From Sphingomonas aerolata (GTDB lineage: Bacteria > Pseudomonadota > Alphaproteobacteria > Sphingomonadales > Sphingomonadaceae): a stretch of 64,000 nt of DNA. The notes beneath the pieces were generated by a model that was given only the letters and a program-made list of their open reading frames with translations, was not told where the DNA came from and made no database searches. Location: the NCBI RefSeq assembly GCF_003046295.1, contig NZ_PZZN01000002.1, positions 1-64,000 of the forward strand, in the 5' to 3' direction. Numbering within the stretch: position 1 is the stretch's first letter; each line of letters starts with the position of its first letter. The translations under genes and the position numbers were made by a program. This document shows, piece by piece, positions 17,309 through 26,644 of the stretch.

Positions 17309-18838
17309 ATGGCCGCCGACACGTCCGCGCCGGTCCTGACCGGCCCGCGCCTCATCCTTGCGGGCTTCGTGCTGGCGCTGACCAACTTCATGGTGGTGCT
17401 CGACACGACCATCGCCAATGTGTCGGTGCCGCATATCTCGGGCGGGCTTGGCGTGTCGCCGACCCAGGGGACCTGGGTCGTCACCTCCTATTCGGTCGCC
17501 GAGGCGATCTGTGTGCCGCTGACCGGGTGGCTGGTCCGGCGGTTCGGGACGATCCGCGTCTTCATGGCGGCGATGATCGGCTTTGCGGTCTTCTCCGCGC
17601 TGTGCGGTCTTGCCTCGTCGCTCGGCGCGATGGTCGCGTTCCGGATCGGGCAGGGCTTTTGCGGCGGCCCGCTGATGCCGCTGACGCAGACGCTGCTGCT
17701 GACGATCTTCCCCCCGCAGAAGCGCGCGGCGGCGATGGGCGCCTGGGCGATGACGACGGTCACCGCGCCGATCCTCGGGCCGATCCTGGGCGGGACGATC
17801 AGCGACAACTGGTCCTGGCCGTGGATCTTCTACATCAACCTGCCGATCGCGATCTTCTGCATCGTCGGCGTGTTCACGCTGCTGCGCAAATCGGAGACCA
17901 AGACCGAGATCGTGCCGATCGACCGCTTCGGCCTGTTCCTGATGGTCGTGTGGATCGCGGCGCTGCAGATCATGCTCGATCTCGGGCGCGAGCATGACTG
18001 GCTGGGGTCGAGCTTCATCGTCGGCTGCGCGATCGTCGCGGCGATCGGCTTCGTCACCTTCCTGATCTGGGAGCTGACCGCGGGCAATCCGATCGTCGAC
18101 CTGCGCGTGTTCCGGCACCGCGGGTTCACCGTCGCGGTGACCGCGCTCGCCTTCAGCTTCGGGACCTTCTTCGCCTCGGTCGTGATCATCCCGCAATGGC
18201 TGCAGTCGACGATGGGCTATACCGCGAGCGATGCGGGCTATGTGACCGCGTTCAACGGCGTGCTCGCGGTGATCTTCTCGCCGATCGTCGCCAAGCTGAG
18301 CAACAAGGTCGATCCGCGCGCGCTGGTGTGTTTCGGGATCTTCTGGCTCGGGCTGACGTCGGTGCTGCGGACCTTCTGGTTCAGCGGTGCGGATTTCTGG
18401 ATCCTGGCGGCGCCGCAGCTCGTCCAGGGGCTGGGGATGCCGTTCTTCTTCATCCCGCTGACGATCATCGCGCTGGGCGCGGTCAATCCGGAGGAGACCG
18501 CGTCGGCGGCGGGCGTGATGAGCTTCCTGCGGACGCTGGCGGCGGCGATCGGCACCTCGATCGGCAGCACCATGTGGCAGAACAACGCGCAGACGAACCG
18601 CGCCGAGCTGACCAACATCCTCAACAATGGCGATCAGGTGATCGCCAACGCGCAGCAGCACGGGCTGAGCGCGGAACAGGGGCGCGGGCTGATCGAGCGG
18701 GTGGTCGAGCAGGAAAGCTTCGCGCTGGCGACGAACCATCTGTTCGCCTTTGCCGCGCTGATCTTCTTCGTGTCCGCCGCGATCATCTGGCTGGCGCCGC
18801 GGCCCGCCCGGCCGGTCGACCCCGCCGCCGCGCACTGA
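17309..18838 (+). CDS. EmrB/DHA2-type MFS drug efflux transporter
   Basis: 509 aa, ~14 transmembrane helices. DHA2 signatures are visible: LDTTIANVSVPHISGGLG in helix 1, GWLVRRFG loop (motif A) and the GPILGGTISDNWSWPWIFYIN motif C region. It lies 10 bp after the adaptor gene. With the adaptor and NodT-type channel it should form a proton-driven tripartite exporter for hydrophobic toxic compounds; the substrate cannot be read from sequence. Confidence 0.96.
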   Translation: MAADTSAPVLTGPRLILAGFVLALTNFMVVLDTTIANVSVPHISGGLGVSPTQGTWVVTSYSVAEAICVPLTGWLVRRFGTIRVFMAAMIGFAVFSALCGLASSLGAMVAFRIGQGFCGGPLMPLTQTLLLTIFPPQKRAAAMGAWAMTTVTAPILGPILGGTISDNWSWPWIFYINLPIAIFCIVGVFTLLRKSETKTEIVPIDRFGLFLMVVWIAALQIMLDLGREHDWLGSSFIVGCAIVAAIGFVTFLIWELTAGNPIVDLRVFRHRGFTVAVTALAFSFGTFFASVVIIPQWLQSTMGYTASDAGYVTAFNGVLAVIFSPIVAKLSNKVDPRALVCFGIFWLGLTSVLRTFWFSGADFWILAAPQLVQGLGMPFFFIPLTIIALGAVNPEETASAAGVMSFLRTLAAAIGTSIGSTMWQNNAQTNRAELTNILNNGDQVIANAQQHGLSAEQGRGLIERVVEQESFALATNHLFAFAALIFFVSAAIIWLAPRPARPVDPAAAH

Positions 18839-18852
18839 TCCGGTGGTGAGAA

Positions 18853-18880
18853 GACGGGGGGCACCGCGGCGCCCCCCGTC
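18853..18880. terminator. bidirectional terminator hairpin
   Basis: Perfect 10-bp stem GACGGGGGGC/GCCCCCCGTC with an 8-nt loop between two convergent genes (stops at 18838 and 18886). No strong T tract on either side. Confidence 0.6.
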
Positions 18881-18885
18881 CGGTC

Positions 18886-21576
18886 TCAGTATTTCACGCG
18901 CAGACGCGTATAGTAGAAGCCGCCGTTGAAGCCGAACGGTCCGCCGTTGCGCGGATAGACCTGGCCGTCCGACGTGCCGCCGGTGAGCGGATAGATCTGC
19001 ACCGTCGAGGTCGGCTTGAGCCGGTCGGGATGCTCGTCGGTGAAGTTCTGCGCGCCGACCGCGACCGTGAAATGCTCGGCGAAGGTGTAGCTGAGCTCCA
19101 GATCGGTGACGAACTTGCCGCTGAACACCTGGTTCGGCACGCCGTTGGTCTGGCCGTAATCCTGCGCGCTGGTGAACGAGCTGTAGTAATTCTCGCGGAC
19201 GTTCAGGCTCAGATTGTCGAGCGTCCAGCCGGCGTTGAAGACGACGCGGTGCTTTGGCGCGAGGTTTTCCGCGTCGATCAGCTGCGCGGTGCCGACCACC
19301 CGGGCATCGAACTCGGTAACTTTGTTGTCGTTGTAGTTATACGCCAACGAGAAGTTCAGCTCCGCCTCGCTGAACCGCGTGCGGTAGGTGCCGACGACGT
19401 CGATGCCCTGGGTCCGCGTCTTGAAGCCGTTGGTGAAATACTGGACCTGGCCGCCGACACCGACCGGCAGCAGCGCCGGCTGCGCGGCAAGGTCCGCCGC
19501 GGTGACGATGAAGGGCGAGGTCAGCCCGATCCGGTTGCGCAGGTTGATCCGGTAGCCATCGACCGTGACCGTCATTCCGCGGACGGGTTCGAGGATGAAG
19601 CCCAGGCCGTAATTGGTCGACTTTTCCGGGGTCAGGTTGCTCGCGCCATAATATTGCGCGACCGCAGTGTTGGTCGGATAGGTGCCCGCCTGGAACGCGA
19701 CGCCGTTGTTGAACGAGGTCGTGACGATCGAGACGTTCGACTGGCCCGGCGACGGTGCGTGGAAGCCCGTGCCGAAGCTGCCGCGGACCGAGAAGGCGTC
19801 GGCGAACTTGTACAGCGCGTTCACCTTGCCGACCCAGGCATCGCCGAACGTGTTGTAATGTTCGTACCGGCCCGCCGCGCCGACCGTCAGCGCGTCGGTC
19901 AGGTCGGTTTCGAGCCCGACATAGGCGGCATAGGCCTTCTGGCTGAACTTGCCTGCGGTGGCGGGGCTGGTGCCCGCATAGCCGCTCGCGCCGACGCCCT
20001 GCGCCGCGGTCGTGCCGGAGGCGACGTACACGCCCGGCGCGGTCTGGGTGAAGAGCTGTTGCGCGATCGCATAGGGGCCCGCGGCATAGGATTGCGTGTC
20101 GCCCGCGGTCTGTTCGTAGGTTTCCTTGCGGAACTCCCCGCCCGCCGAGATGGTCAGCGGTGCGGCGAGACCGAGGTCGGCGGCATAGGTGAAGTCGGCG
20201 TTGAAGTTGGTTTCCTTCTGGATCAGGTCGCCAAAGTCGAAGCTGGTCTGCGTCGCCGGGCCGTAGGAGAAATTGGCCGAGTCATACATCGACAGCGACA
20301 GCTTGTTGCGCGCCAGCGTGCCGGACAGGTCATAGCTGAAGGCGCCGGACGTGCCCTTGTAGCCGAGCACCCCGTACACTTCCTGCGTCTTGCCGACGAA
20401 GCGCGGCGTGAAGCCGGCGGGGTAGAGCGTGCCGAAGCGGAAGGTGTTGCCGTCGCGAACGAAGCCGCCGCTCGGGCAGGTCGCGTTGCCGGTCGGGCAG
20501 GGGGTGAGGAAGAAGGTGTTGTTGAACGCGCCGTTCGCGCCCTGATTGCGGACCACCCCGTTCGTGTCGACCGCGGTGCTCGACACCGAGGCGCGGTAGT
20601 TGAAGCTCTGGTTGCCCTTGCTCTGCGCATAATTGGCAAAGACGTAGATCTTGCTGCTGTCGGTGACATTGATCGCCGAGTTATAGACCGACTTGAAGCC
20701 GTGCGAGGGCGAATTGCCCCAGATCTGCACGGGCAGCGGATAATTGGGGAGCTGGTTCGCAAGCGCCGGGAAATTCTGCGCGAAATTGGCGGCCGATGGG
20801 CGGGTGCGGCCGCGGCTGGTCTGACCTTCGTCGACATATTCGCCGGTGACGTTGATGAAGCCCCAGTCGCCCTTCACGCCCGCATTGCCCGCAATCTGAT
20901 AGCTTTCGCCGTCGCCCGCATAATATTGGCCGGCACGACCGACCAGTTCGATCCCCTGGTCCTCGCGCAGGCCATAGTTGAGCACGCCGGCGATCGCGTC
21001 GGAGCCATATTGCGCGGTCGCGCCCTCGCGCAGCACCTGCAGATTGCCGATCGCGAGCGACGGGATCGCCGAGATGTCGGGCCCCTGCGCGCCGCGACCG
21101 AGCCCGGTGTCGCTGCCGCCATAGACCTGGACCAGAGCGGAGCGGTTATAGCGCTTGCCGTTGATCATCACGAGCACCTGATCGCCCGACAGGCCGCGCA
21201 GTGACGGTGAGCGGACGAAGGTCGAGGCGTCGGAGATCGAATTCTGCCCGGCGTAGAAGGACGGCACGATATTCTTGAGCGCGTCGATCATGTTGGCGGC
21301 GGGCTGCGACGTCAGTTCGGCCGAACTGATCACGTCGACCGGCGACGGCGACGTGGCGAGCGTGCGATCGGTGCGGCGCGTGCCCAGCACGACGATGTCG
21401 TTCGACGGCTCGGGGGTCGCGCTGGCGGCGTCGGGTACGCTTTCCTGCACGGCGCTGGCCGGTGCGGGTGCGGGCGCGGCGCCATCCTGGCCGCTGCCGG
21501 GCGTCGCTGCGAAGGTGGCGGACCCGGCAAGAAGTGCGACCGCCAGTGCGACGGTCGAGGTCGTGTATCTAATCAT
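18886..21576 (-). CDS. TonB-dependent receptor
   Basis: 896 aa outer-membrane protein. Signal peptide ~1-24 (ends TFAA), a low-complexity Ala/Pro linker, TonB-box-like DIVVLGTRR near 60, plug domain with SLRGLSGDQVLVMINGKRYN and GSDAIAGVLNYGLRED, then a long barrel with aromatic-rich strands ending in Tyr. It lacks an STN domain, so unlike the receptor at 855 it is not expected to signal to a FecR. A small CPTGNATCPSGG loop could hold a disulfide. Substrate unknown. It stands alone, convergent with the efflux operon. Confidence 0.93.
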   Translation of the reverse strand: MIRYTTSTVALAVALLAGSATFAATPGSGQDGAAPAPAPASAVQESVPDAASATPEPSNDIVVLGTRRTDRTLATSPSPVDVISSAELTSQPAANMIDALKNIVPSFYAGQNSISDASTFVRSPSLRGLSGDQVLVMINGKRYNRSALVQVYGGSDTGLGRGAQGPDISAIPSLAIGNLQVLREGATAQYGSDAIAGVLNYGLREDQGIELVGRAGQYYAGDGESYQIAGNAGVKGDWGFINVTGEYVDEGQTSRGRTRPSAANFAQNFPALANQLPNYPLPVQIWGNSPSHGFKSVYNSAINVTDSSKIYVFANYAQSKGNQSFNYRASVSSTAVDTNGVVRNQGANGAFNNTFFLTPCPTGNATCPSGGFVRDGNTFRFGTLYPAGFTPRFVGKTQEVYGVLGYKGTSGAFSYDLSGTLARNKLSLSMYDSANFSYGPATQTSFDFGDLIQKETNFNADFTYAADLGLAAPLTISAGGEFRKETYEQTAGDTQSYAAGPYAIAQQLFTQTAPGVYVASGTTAAQGVGASGYAGTSPATAGKFSQKAYAAYVGLETDLTDALTVGAAGRYEHYNTFGDAWVGKVNALYKFADAFSVRGSFGTGFHAPSPGQSNVSIVTTSFNNGVAFQAGTYPTNTAVAQYYGASNLTPEKSTNYGLGFILEPVRGMTVTVDGYRINLRNRIGLTSPFIVTAADLAAQPALLPVGVGGQVQYFTNGFKTRTQGIDVVGTYRTRFSEAELNFSLAYNYNDNKVTEFDARVVGTAQLIDAENLAPKHRVVFNAGWTLDNLSLNVRENYYSSFTSAQDYGQTNGVPNQVFSGKFVTDLELSYTFAEHFTVAVGAQNFTDEHPDRLKPTSTVQIYPLTGGTSDGQVYPRNGGPFGFNGGFYYTRLRVKY

Positions 21577-22001
21577 CCTAAGCCCCCTTTGAAAAGTGGC
21601 TCTCAGGATCCTCCCCCATCATCGCCGTTTCAGACCGCCGATTCCCCTTGGCGCGCCTGCGGAAATTGCCCTGTCACACGCAAGGACGGCCGCCTGTCCG
21701 GCTTCGTCCTTGACCTGTCCTGGCAACAAACGGCCATAGCGGTCCCGTCTTTGCAACCGAAAATACGCACGACTTTCATATGGACGTCATAATGTTGCAG
21801 AATTGACGCAATCGATTGTCCTGGTTCCAGCCAGGCAAGGGGCGGCGGACGTGGTGGGCCGGGCACCGCCACCGGGGCCAAAACCGGGTCGCGGCGGATC
21901 GGCGGCGTGCGACCGGCGGAACCCGAAACGCGGCGGATGCGGCAGCTTTCGGGTTCCGCGCAGCGCTCAGCGCGCTAAGCAGCGGACAAGGGGAACTTAT
22001 C
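21577..22001. other. 425-bp divergent intergenic region with an inverted repeat
   Basis: It separates the divergent TonB receptor and beta-lactamase-like genes and should carry both promoters. Less GC-rich than its surroundings at ~21760-21830. An inverted repeat with 13-bp arms lies at 21916-21959 (GCGGAACCCGAAA and TTTCGGGTTCCGC), 43 bp before the downstream start; it would fold in the leader RNA. No open reading frame here looks real. Confidence 0.5.
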
Positions 22002-23102
22002 GTGTCAATTTCAGTGTCTCATCGCCTCGCCGGGATCCTTGCCGCGGTCACCAGCCTGGGTGCGTGCGTTCCCGCGGGTCGCCAGCCGATGCGTCCCGCA
22101 CCGCCGCCGCTGACCGTCACGACCGTGGCGCCGGCGCCCCGGCCATCGGCGCCGACGCGGCCGTCGACCAGGCCCCAGCCCGCGGCGGACCTGCTCAACG
22201 CGGTCCAGGCGCTCGGCGCGAGCTTCAAGGGACAGGTCGGGATCACCGTGCGCGACATCGACGAGGGCTGGGTGGTGGCCTGGGACGGTGACACGCGGCG
22301 TCCGCAACAAAGCGTCAGCAAGCTGTGGGTGGCGATCGCGGTGATGGACGCCGTCGACCGCGGGCAGATTTCGCTGTCCGACCGCGTCACGCTGACGCGT
22401 GCCGACCTGACGCTGTTCCATCAGCCGATCCGCGCGCTGATCGGTGCGGACGGCTATACGACGACGATCGACGAGCTGTTGCGCGGCGCGATGACGCGCA
22501 GCGACAATACCTGCAACGACGTCCTGCTCTGGCGCATCGGCGGACCCGCGGCGATCAACCGGATGCTCGACGCCAAGGGTGTCGAGGGCGTGACCTTCGG
22601 CCCGGGCGAACGGGTCCTGCAGGCGAAGACCGCGGGGCTCGAATGGCGGCCCGAATGGGCGGGGGGCTGGGGCTTTCTCCAGGCGCGCGCAGCGATGACC
22701 TACGAGGCGCGGGCGAAGGCGCTCAACCGCTATCTCGCGGCGCCCTACGACGGTGCGTCGGCCAATGGCGTGACGCTCGGCCTGTCGCTGCTCGCGCAGG
22801 GCAAGCTGTTGAGCGCGCGCTCGACCGCGTCGCTGCTGACGCTGATGCGGTCGAGCAAGACCGGGCCGCTGCGACTGAAATCGGGGCTGCGGCCGGGCTG
22901 GTCGCTCGCGCACAAGACCGGCACCGGGCAGGACCTGGGCAGCCTGTCGACCGGCTATAACGATATCGGGCTGCTCGTCGCGCCGAACGGCCATCGCTAT
23001 GCGGTCGCGGTGATGATCGCCAGCACGCGCGAGCCGATCCCGGTGCGGATGCGGTTGATGGGCGACGTGACCCGGGCCGTGGTCGCCTCGGCGGGCAATT
23101 GA
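22002..23102 (+). CDS. class A beta-lactamase-like serine hydrolase, lipoprotein
   Basis: 366 aa. GTG start 22002 was chosen because AGGGGAA lies 6-8 nt upstream and a lipoprotein signal follows (SLGAC, lipidated Cys22). After a proline-rich linker come the penicillin-binding/beta-lactamase motifs SVSK (104-107), SDN (167-169) and KTG (305-307). The omega-loop ExxLN motif of true class A enzymes is not present as such: the aligned run is AKALN (238-242), with the nearest Glu at 235. It may be a beta-lactamase variant or another acyl-serine hydrolase acting on the cell wall. Confidence 0.8.
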   Translation: MSISVSHRLAGILAAVTSLGACVPAGRQPMRPAPPPLTVTTVAPAPRPSAPTRPSTRPQPAADLLNAVQALGASFKGQVGITVRDIDEGWVVAWDGDTRRPQQSVSKLWVAIAVMDAVDRGQISLSDRVTLTRADLTLFHQPIRALIGADGYTTTIDELLRGAMTRSDNTCNDVLLWRIGGPAAINRMLDAKGVEGVTFGPGERVLQAKTAGLEWRPEWAGGWGFLQARAAMTYEARAKALNRYLAAPYDGASANGVTLGLSLLAQGKLLSARSTASLLTLMRSSKTGPLRLKSGLRPGWSLAHKTGTGQDLGSLSTGYNDIGLLVAPNGHRYAVAVMIASTREPIPVRMRLMGDVTRAVVASAGN

Positions 23103-23200
23103 TCGTGCCGCCGGGGCAAGGGGCCCTATCAAGCCGTTTCGGTTATAACTTTCTTTAATAAATTCATGCGATTGGGAGTGACTTCCTGAGAGCAAAGATC

Positions 23201-25636
23201 GTGGTCCCCCTTTTCAATCTTCATTTCGAGCATTCGGGGTCGCTGGTCGCCGTTGCAGTCGGAATCTGCCTGACCGCCAGCTGGTCGGTGGCGATGCTCG
23301 CGATCGATCTCGATCGGACCGCGGCAGAGCCCGGCGAACCGCTCGGCTGGCGGCATGCCGCGCTCGCGCTCGCCGCGGGTCTCGGCGTCTGGGCGACGCA
23401 TTTCATCGCGATCCTCGCCTATCGTCCCGACCTTCTGCTCCGCTACGACGTGCCGATCACGATCCTGTCCGCGCTGGTCGGCATCGCGCTGGTCGGCGTG
23501 CCGCTGGTCGCGGTCACCCGCCTGCGCCGCCGCGTCGCGCGGATCGCCGCGGCGACGGTCGCGGGCGCGGGCATCTGGTGCATGCATGCGGTCGGGCTGA
23601 CGGGCATGACCGATTGCGTCCACGTGTTTTCCTGGCCGACGAACATCACCGGGCTGGTGCTCGGGACGGTGCTGATGGCGACGTGGCAGCTCCACCGCGG
23701 CTGGGCGCGGTCACGCACCGCCGCCTGCATGCTGTTCGCGCTCGCGATCTGCACGACGCATTTCGTCGCGCTGTCGGGCGATATCGTGATCGGCAGCATC
23801 GGCGACGTCCGCGGCAGCCTGTTGTCGCCGGGCCTCGTCGCCGCGTGCATGGCGTTCGGCGTGTCGGTCACCTGCCTCGCCAGCCTGCTGACCTTCGAGC
23901 GGTTCAGGACGACGCGCGAGGAGGAGGGGCACACGCTGAGAGCGGTGCTCGAAAGCATGTCGGACGGGCTGGTGTTCATCGACGGCAATGCCCGGTTGCA
24001 GCATTTCAACCACCGGTTTCTCGAGATGTACGCGATCCCGGACGGGGCGATCGCGCCGGGCATGACGATCACCGCCTGTATCGACATCGTCGCGCGTCAT
24101 CGCGGCTGGCGGCCCGAGCGGCGCGCCGAGATCCGCGCGGCGATGCAGCAATGGATCCGGACCGACGCGACGTTCGACCGCGAATGGGCGATGGACGATG
24201 GCTGCGTCTATCGGATGCAGTGCCGTCCGATGCAGTCCAAGGGCGTGGTGCTGACCTTCAACGACGTCAGCGCTGAGCGGCAGGCGCTGCGCAACCTGAC
24301 GCACCTGGCCTATCACGACCCGCTGACCGGGCTGGGGAACCGCCGGTCGCTGCGCGAGCAGAAGGAGGCGCGGATCCGGATCGGCACGCCCTTCTCGCTG
24401 CTGATGATCGACCTCGACGATTTCAAGCGGATCAACGATGCCTTTGGTCACGCGGTCGGCGACCAGCTGCTGGTCCATGTCGCGGCCGAGCTGACGCGGC
24501 TGCTGCCCCAGGACAGCTTCATCGCGCGGATGGGCGGCGACGAGCTCGCGATCCTCGCCAGCGAGACGGGTGACGCGGCGGCGGCGCTCGCCGATTCGAT
24601 CGTCGCGCAATTGAGCGGCGCGGTCGTCATCAACGGCTGCCGGCTGCTGCCGAGCTGCAGCATCGGCATTTCCCACTTTTCGGGCGCCTGTTCCGCCGAC
24701 GACCTGATGAAGCGCGCGGACATGGCGCTGTACGAGGCCAAGCGGCTCGGGCGGCGGCGCGCGCAGGCCTATCTGCCCGGGCTCGCCGAACGGCTCGCCG
24801 AACGTCAGGGGATCGTCGACGACCTGCACGAAGCGGTCCAGACGGGCGGCTTCGCACTCGCCTTCCAGCCGGTCGTCGATCTGCTGACCGGGGGCACGAC
24901 GGGCTATGAGGCGCTGATCCGCTGGAACCACCCGGTGCGCGGCTGGATCCCGCCGGGCGTCTTCATCCCGATCGCCGAGCAATGCGGGCTGGTCGAGGAT
25001 ATCGGCCGCTGGGTGATGATGGAGGCGTGCCGCCACCTCGCGGGCTGGTCGCCGCATCTCAACGTCGCGATCAACATCTCCGCCGCGCAGCTGAAGTCGG
25101 AAGGGCTGCTCCACAGCCTGACGCAGGCGATCCTGATCCACGGCGTCGCCCCCGAGCGGGTCGAGATCGAGATCACCGAGACCGCGCTGATCGACGATGC
25201 GGGCCGGACCGCGGTGATGCTCGACCGGATCCGCAAGCTCGGCATCAAGGTGTCGCTCGACGATTTCGGCACCGGTCAATCGTCGCTCGCGCATCTGCGC
25301 GACTTCCGTTTCGACCGGATCAAGATCGACCGCAGCTTCGTCGCCGAGGCGGCGAATGATCCGCGCTGCATGGCGGTGCTGCGCGCGACCGTCGCGATCG
25401 GCAAGGAACTGGGCGTGCTGACGCATGCCGAGGGGGTCGAGACGCGCGAACAGCTCGACGTGCTGCACGATATCGGCTGCGACGTGGCGCAGGGCTATCT
25501 GCTCGGGCGGCCGGTCGTGCCGTTCACCGATGCGACGGCGGATTTCGCCGAGCTGCCGGGGGACACGATCATCGGCGCACCCGGCGACACCGACCCGCGA
25601 TCATCGGGGGTGACGGTCGCCCGGCTCGCCGCCTGA
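23201..25636 (+). CDS. MHYT-PAS-GGDEF-EAL cyclic-di-GMP signalling protein
   Basis: 811 aa. GTG start at 23201. Residues ~1-230 hold seven membrane helices with MHYT-type histidine motifs (WATHFIAI, CMHAVGLTGM, TTHFVALSG), a proposed sensor of diatomic gases through bound metal. A PAS domain follows (~245-355), then GGDEF (~365-525; GGDEL at the active site, no RxxD inhibitory site) and EAL (~535-790). The EAL half keeps EALIRW, EITETALI, DDFGTG and HAEGVET, so phosphodiesterase activity is expected; cyclase activity is possible but less certain. Confidence 0.93.
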   Translation: MVPLFNLHFEHSGSLVAVAVGICLTASWSVAMLAIDLDRTAAEPGEPLGWRHAALALAAGLGVWATHFIAILAYRPDLLLRYDVPITILSALVGIALVGVPLVAVTRLRRRVARIAAATVAGAGIWCMHAVGLTGMTDCVHVFSWPTNITGLVLGTVLMATWQLHRGWARSRTAACMLFALAICTTHFVALSGDIVIGSIGDVRGSLLSPGLVAACMAFGVSVTCLASLLTFERFRTTREEEGHTLRAVLESMSDGLVFIDGNARLQHFNHRFLEMYAIPDGAIAPGMTITACIDIVARHRGWRPERRAEIRAAMQQWIRTDATFDREWAMDDGCVYRMQCRPMQSKGVVLTFNDVSAERQALRNLTHLAYHDPLTGLGNRRSLREQKEARIRIGTPFSLLMIDLDDFKRINDAFGHAVGDQLLVHVAAELTRLLPQDSFIARMGGDELAILASETGDAAAALADSIVAQLSGAVVINGCRLLPSCSIGISHFSGACSADDLMKRADMALYEAKRLGRRRAQAYLPGLAERLAERQGIVDDLHEAVQTGGFALAFQPVVDLLTGGTTGYEALIRWNHPVRGWIPPGVFIPIAEQCGLVEDIGRWVMMEACRHLAGWSPHLNVAINISAAQLKSEGLLHSLTQAILIHGVAPERVEIEITETALIDDAGRTAVMLDRIRKLGIKVSLDDFGTGQSSLAHLRDFRFDRIKIDRSFVAEAANDPRCMAVLRATVAIGKELGVLTHAEGVETREQLDVLHDIGCDVAQGYLLGRPVVPFTDATADFAELPGDTIIGAPGDTDPRSSGVTVARLAA

Positions 25637-25639
25637 GCG

Positions 25640-26575
25640 TCAGACCAGCGGCGGTCCGAACACCGACCAGCCGGTCCGGTGCGCGATCATCTCGAGCGCG
25701 CGGATGCCGAGGATGCTGTTGCCATGCTGGTCGAGATTGGGCGACCAGACCGCGATCGCCGCCCGGTCCGGCACGATCGCGAGAATGCCGCCGCCGACGC
25801 CGCTCTTGGCGGGCAGGCCGACCCGCACCGCGAAATCCCCCGACCCGTCATAATGGCCGCAGGTGATCATCAGGCCGAGCACCGTACGGTGGCGTTTGGC
25901 CACCGCGTCGGCCTCAGGATCATCGGGCGTCCGCCGCGTCGCCGCGAGATACGCGCCTGCTTTTGCAAGGCCACGGCAATCCAGCGCGATCGCGCAATTG
26001 CGGACATAGGCGGCCATCACCGCATCGGGATCGGCATGGAGATTGCCGTGATGCCGCATGAAGCTCATCATCGCGCGGTTCAGGTCGCCGCCCTCCTGCT
26101 CGGACGCCATCACGTCCTCGTCGAACGTGACGGCATCGGACCCGGTCTCGCGGCCGATCAGCCTGGCGACCGCCGGGTCGTCGCCGTCCTCGGGCCGGTG
26201 TTCGACCAGGATATCGACGACCGCCAGCGCGCCTGCGTTGATGAACGGGTTGCGCGGCACGCCCTTGGTCCGTTCCAGATCGACGATCGAGTTGAACGGG
26301 TCGCCCGACGGCTCTTTCCCGACGCGCGCAAAGACGTCGTCGCCGATCGCCGCGAGCGCGAGGTCGAGCGCGAACAGCTTCGAAATGCTCTGGATCGGGA
26401 ATGCCGTCGTCGCCGCACCCGCGGTCAGCAGCGTGCCCGACGTCAGCGCGACCGCGATGCCGATCGGCCCGGGCACGGCCTCCTCCTTGCGGTCCGCCGA
26501 TGCCTCGATCCGCGCGGCGTCGTCGGTGATCTCGGCGGCGATCTCGGTGATGATCTGCGCGATCGTGCTGGGCAT
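25640..26575 (-). CDS. glsA: glutaminase
   Basis: 311 aa, matching the ~308 aa of bacterial glutaminases. The serine-type active site S63-I-S-K66 (FPIQSISKLF), the NPFINAGAL block and the C-terminal SGVGGGILAIVP segment are conserved. It converts L-glutamine to glutamate and ammonia in the cytoplasm. It converges on the c-di-GMP gene with 3 bp between stops and is probably monocistronic. Confidence 0.96.
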   Translation of the reverse strand: MPSTIAQIITEIAAEITDDAARIEASADRKEEAVPGPIGIAVALTSGTLLTAGAATTAFPIQSISKLFALDLALAAIGDDVFARVGKEPSGDPFNSIVDLERTKGVPRNPFINAGALAVVDILVEHRPEDGDDPAVARLIGRETGSDAVTFDEDVMASEQEGGDLNRAMMSFMRHHGNLHADPDAVMAAYVRNCAIALDCRGLAKAGAYLAATRRTPDDPEADAVAKRHRTVLGLMITCGHYDGSGDFAVRVGLPAKSGVGGGILAIVPDRAAIAVWSPNLDQHGNSILGIRALEMIAHRTGWSVFGPPLV

Positions 26576-26644
26576 GCGGCTCTCCTGGTGAACAGGGTCA
26601 ACTCGCAGGCGGCGCGCATGATCCGTGGGCAGAGGCGCGGCGCC

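Noticed and set aside
17180..18835. 551-codon minus-strand frame opposite the EmrB-type gene
   Set aside because: Arg/Asp/His-rich antisense of a membrane transporter, no recognisable family.
19030..21204. 724-codon plus-strand frame opposite the second TonB receptor
   Set aside because: Antisense shadow; the minus-strand receptor explains the region completely.
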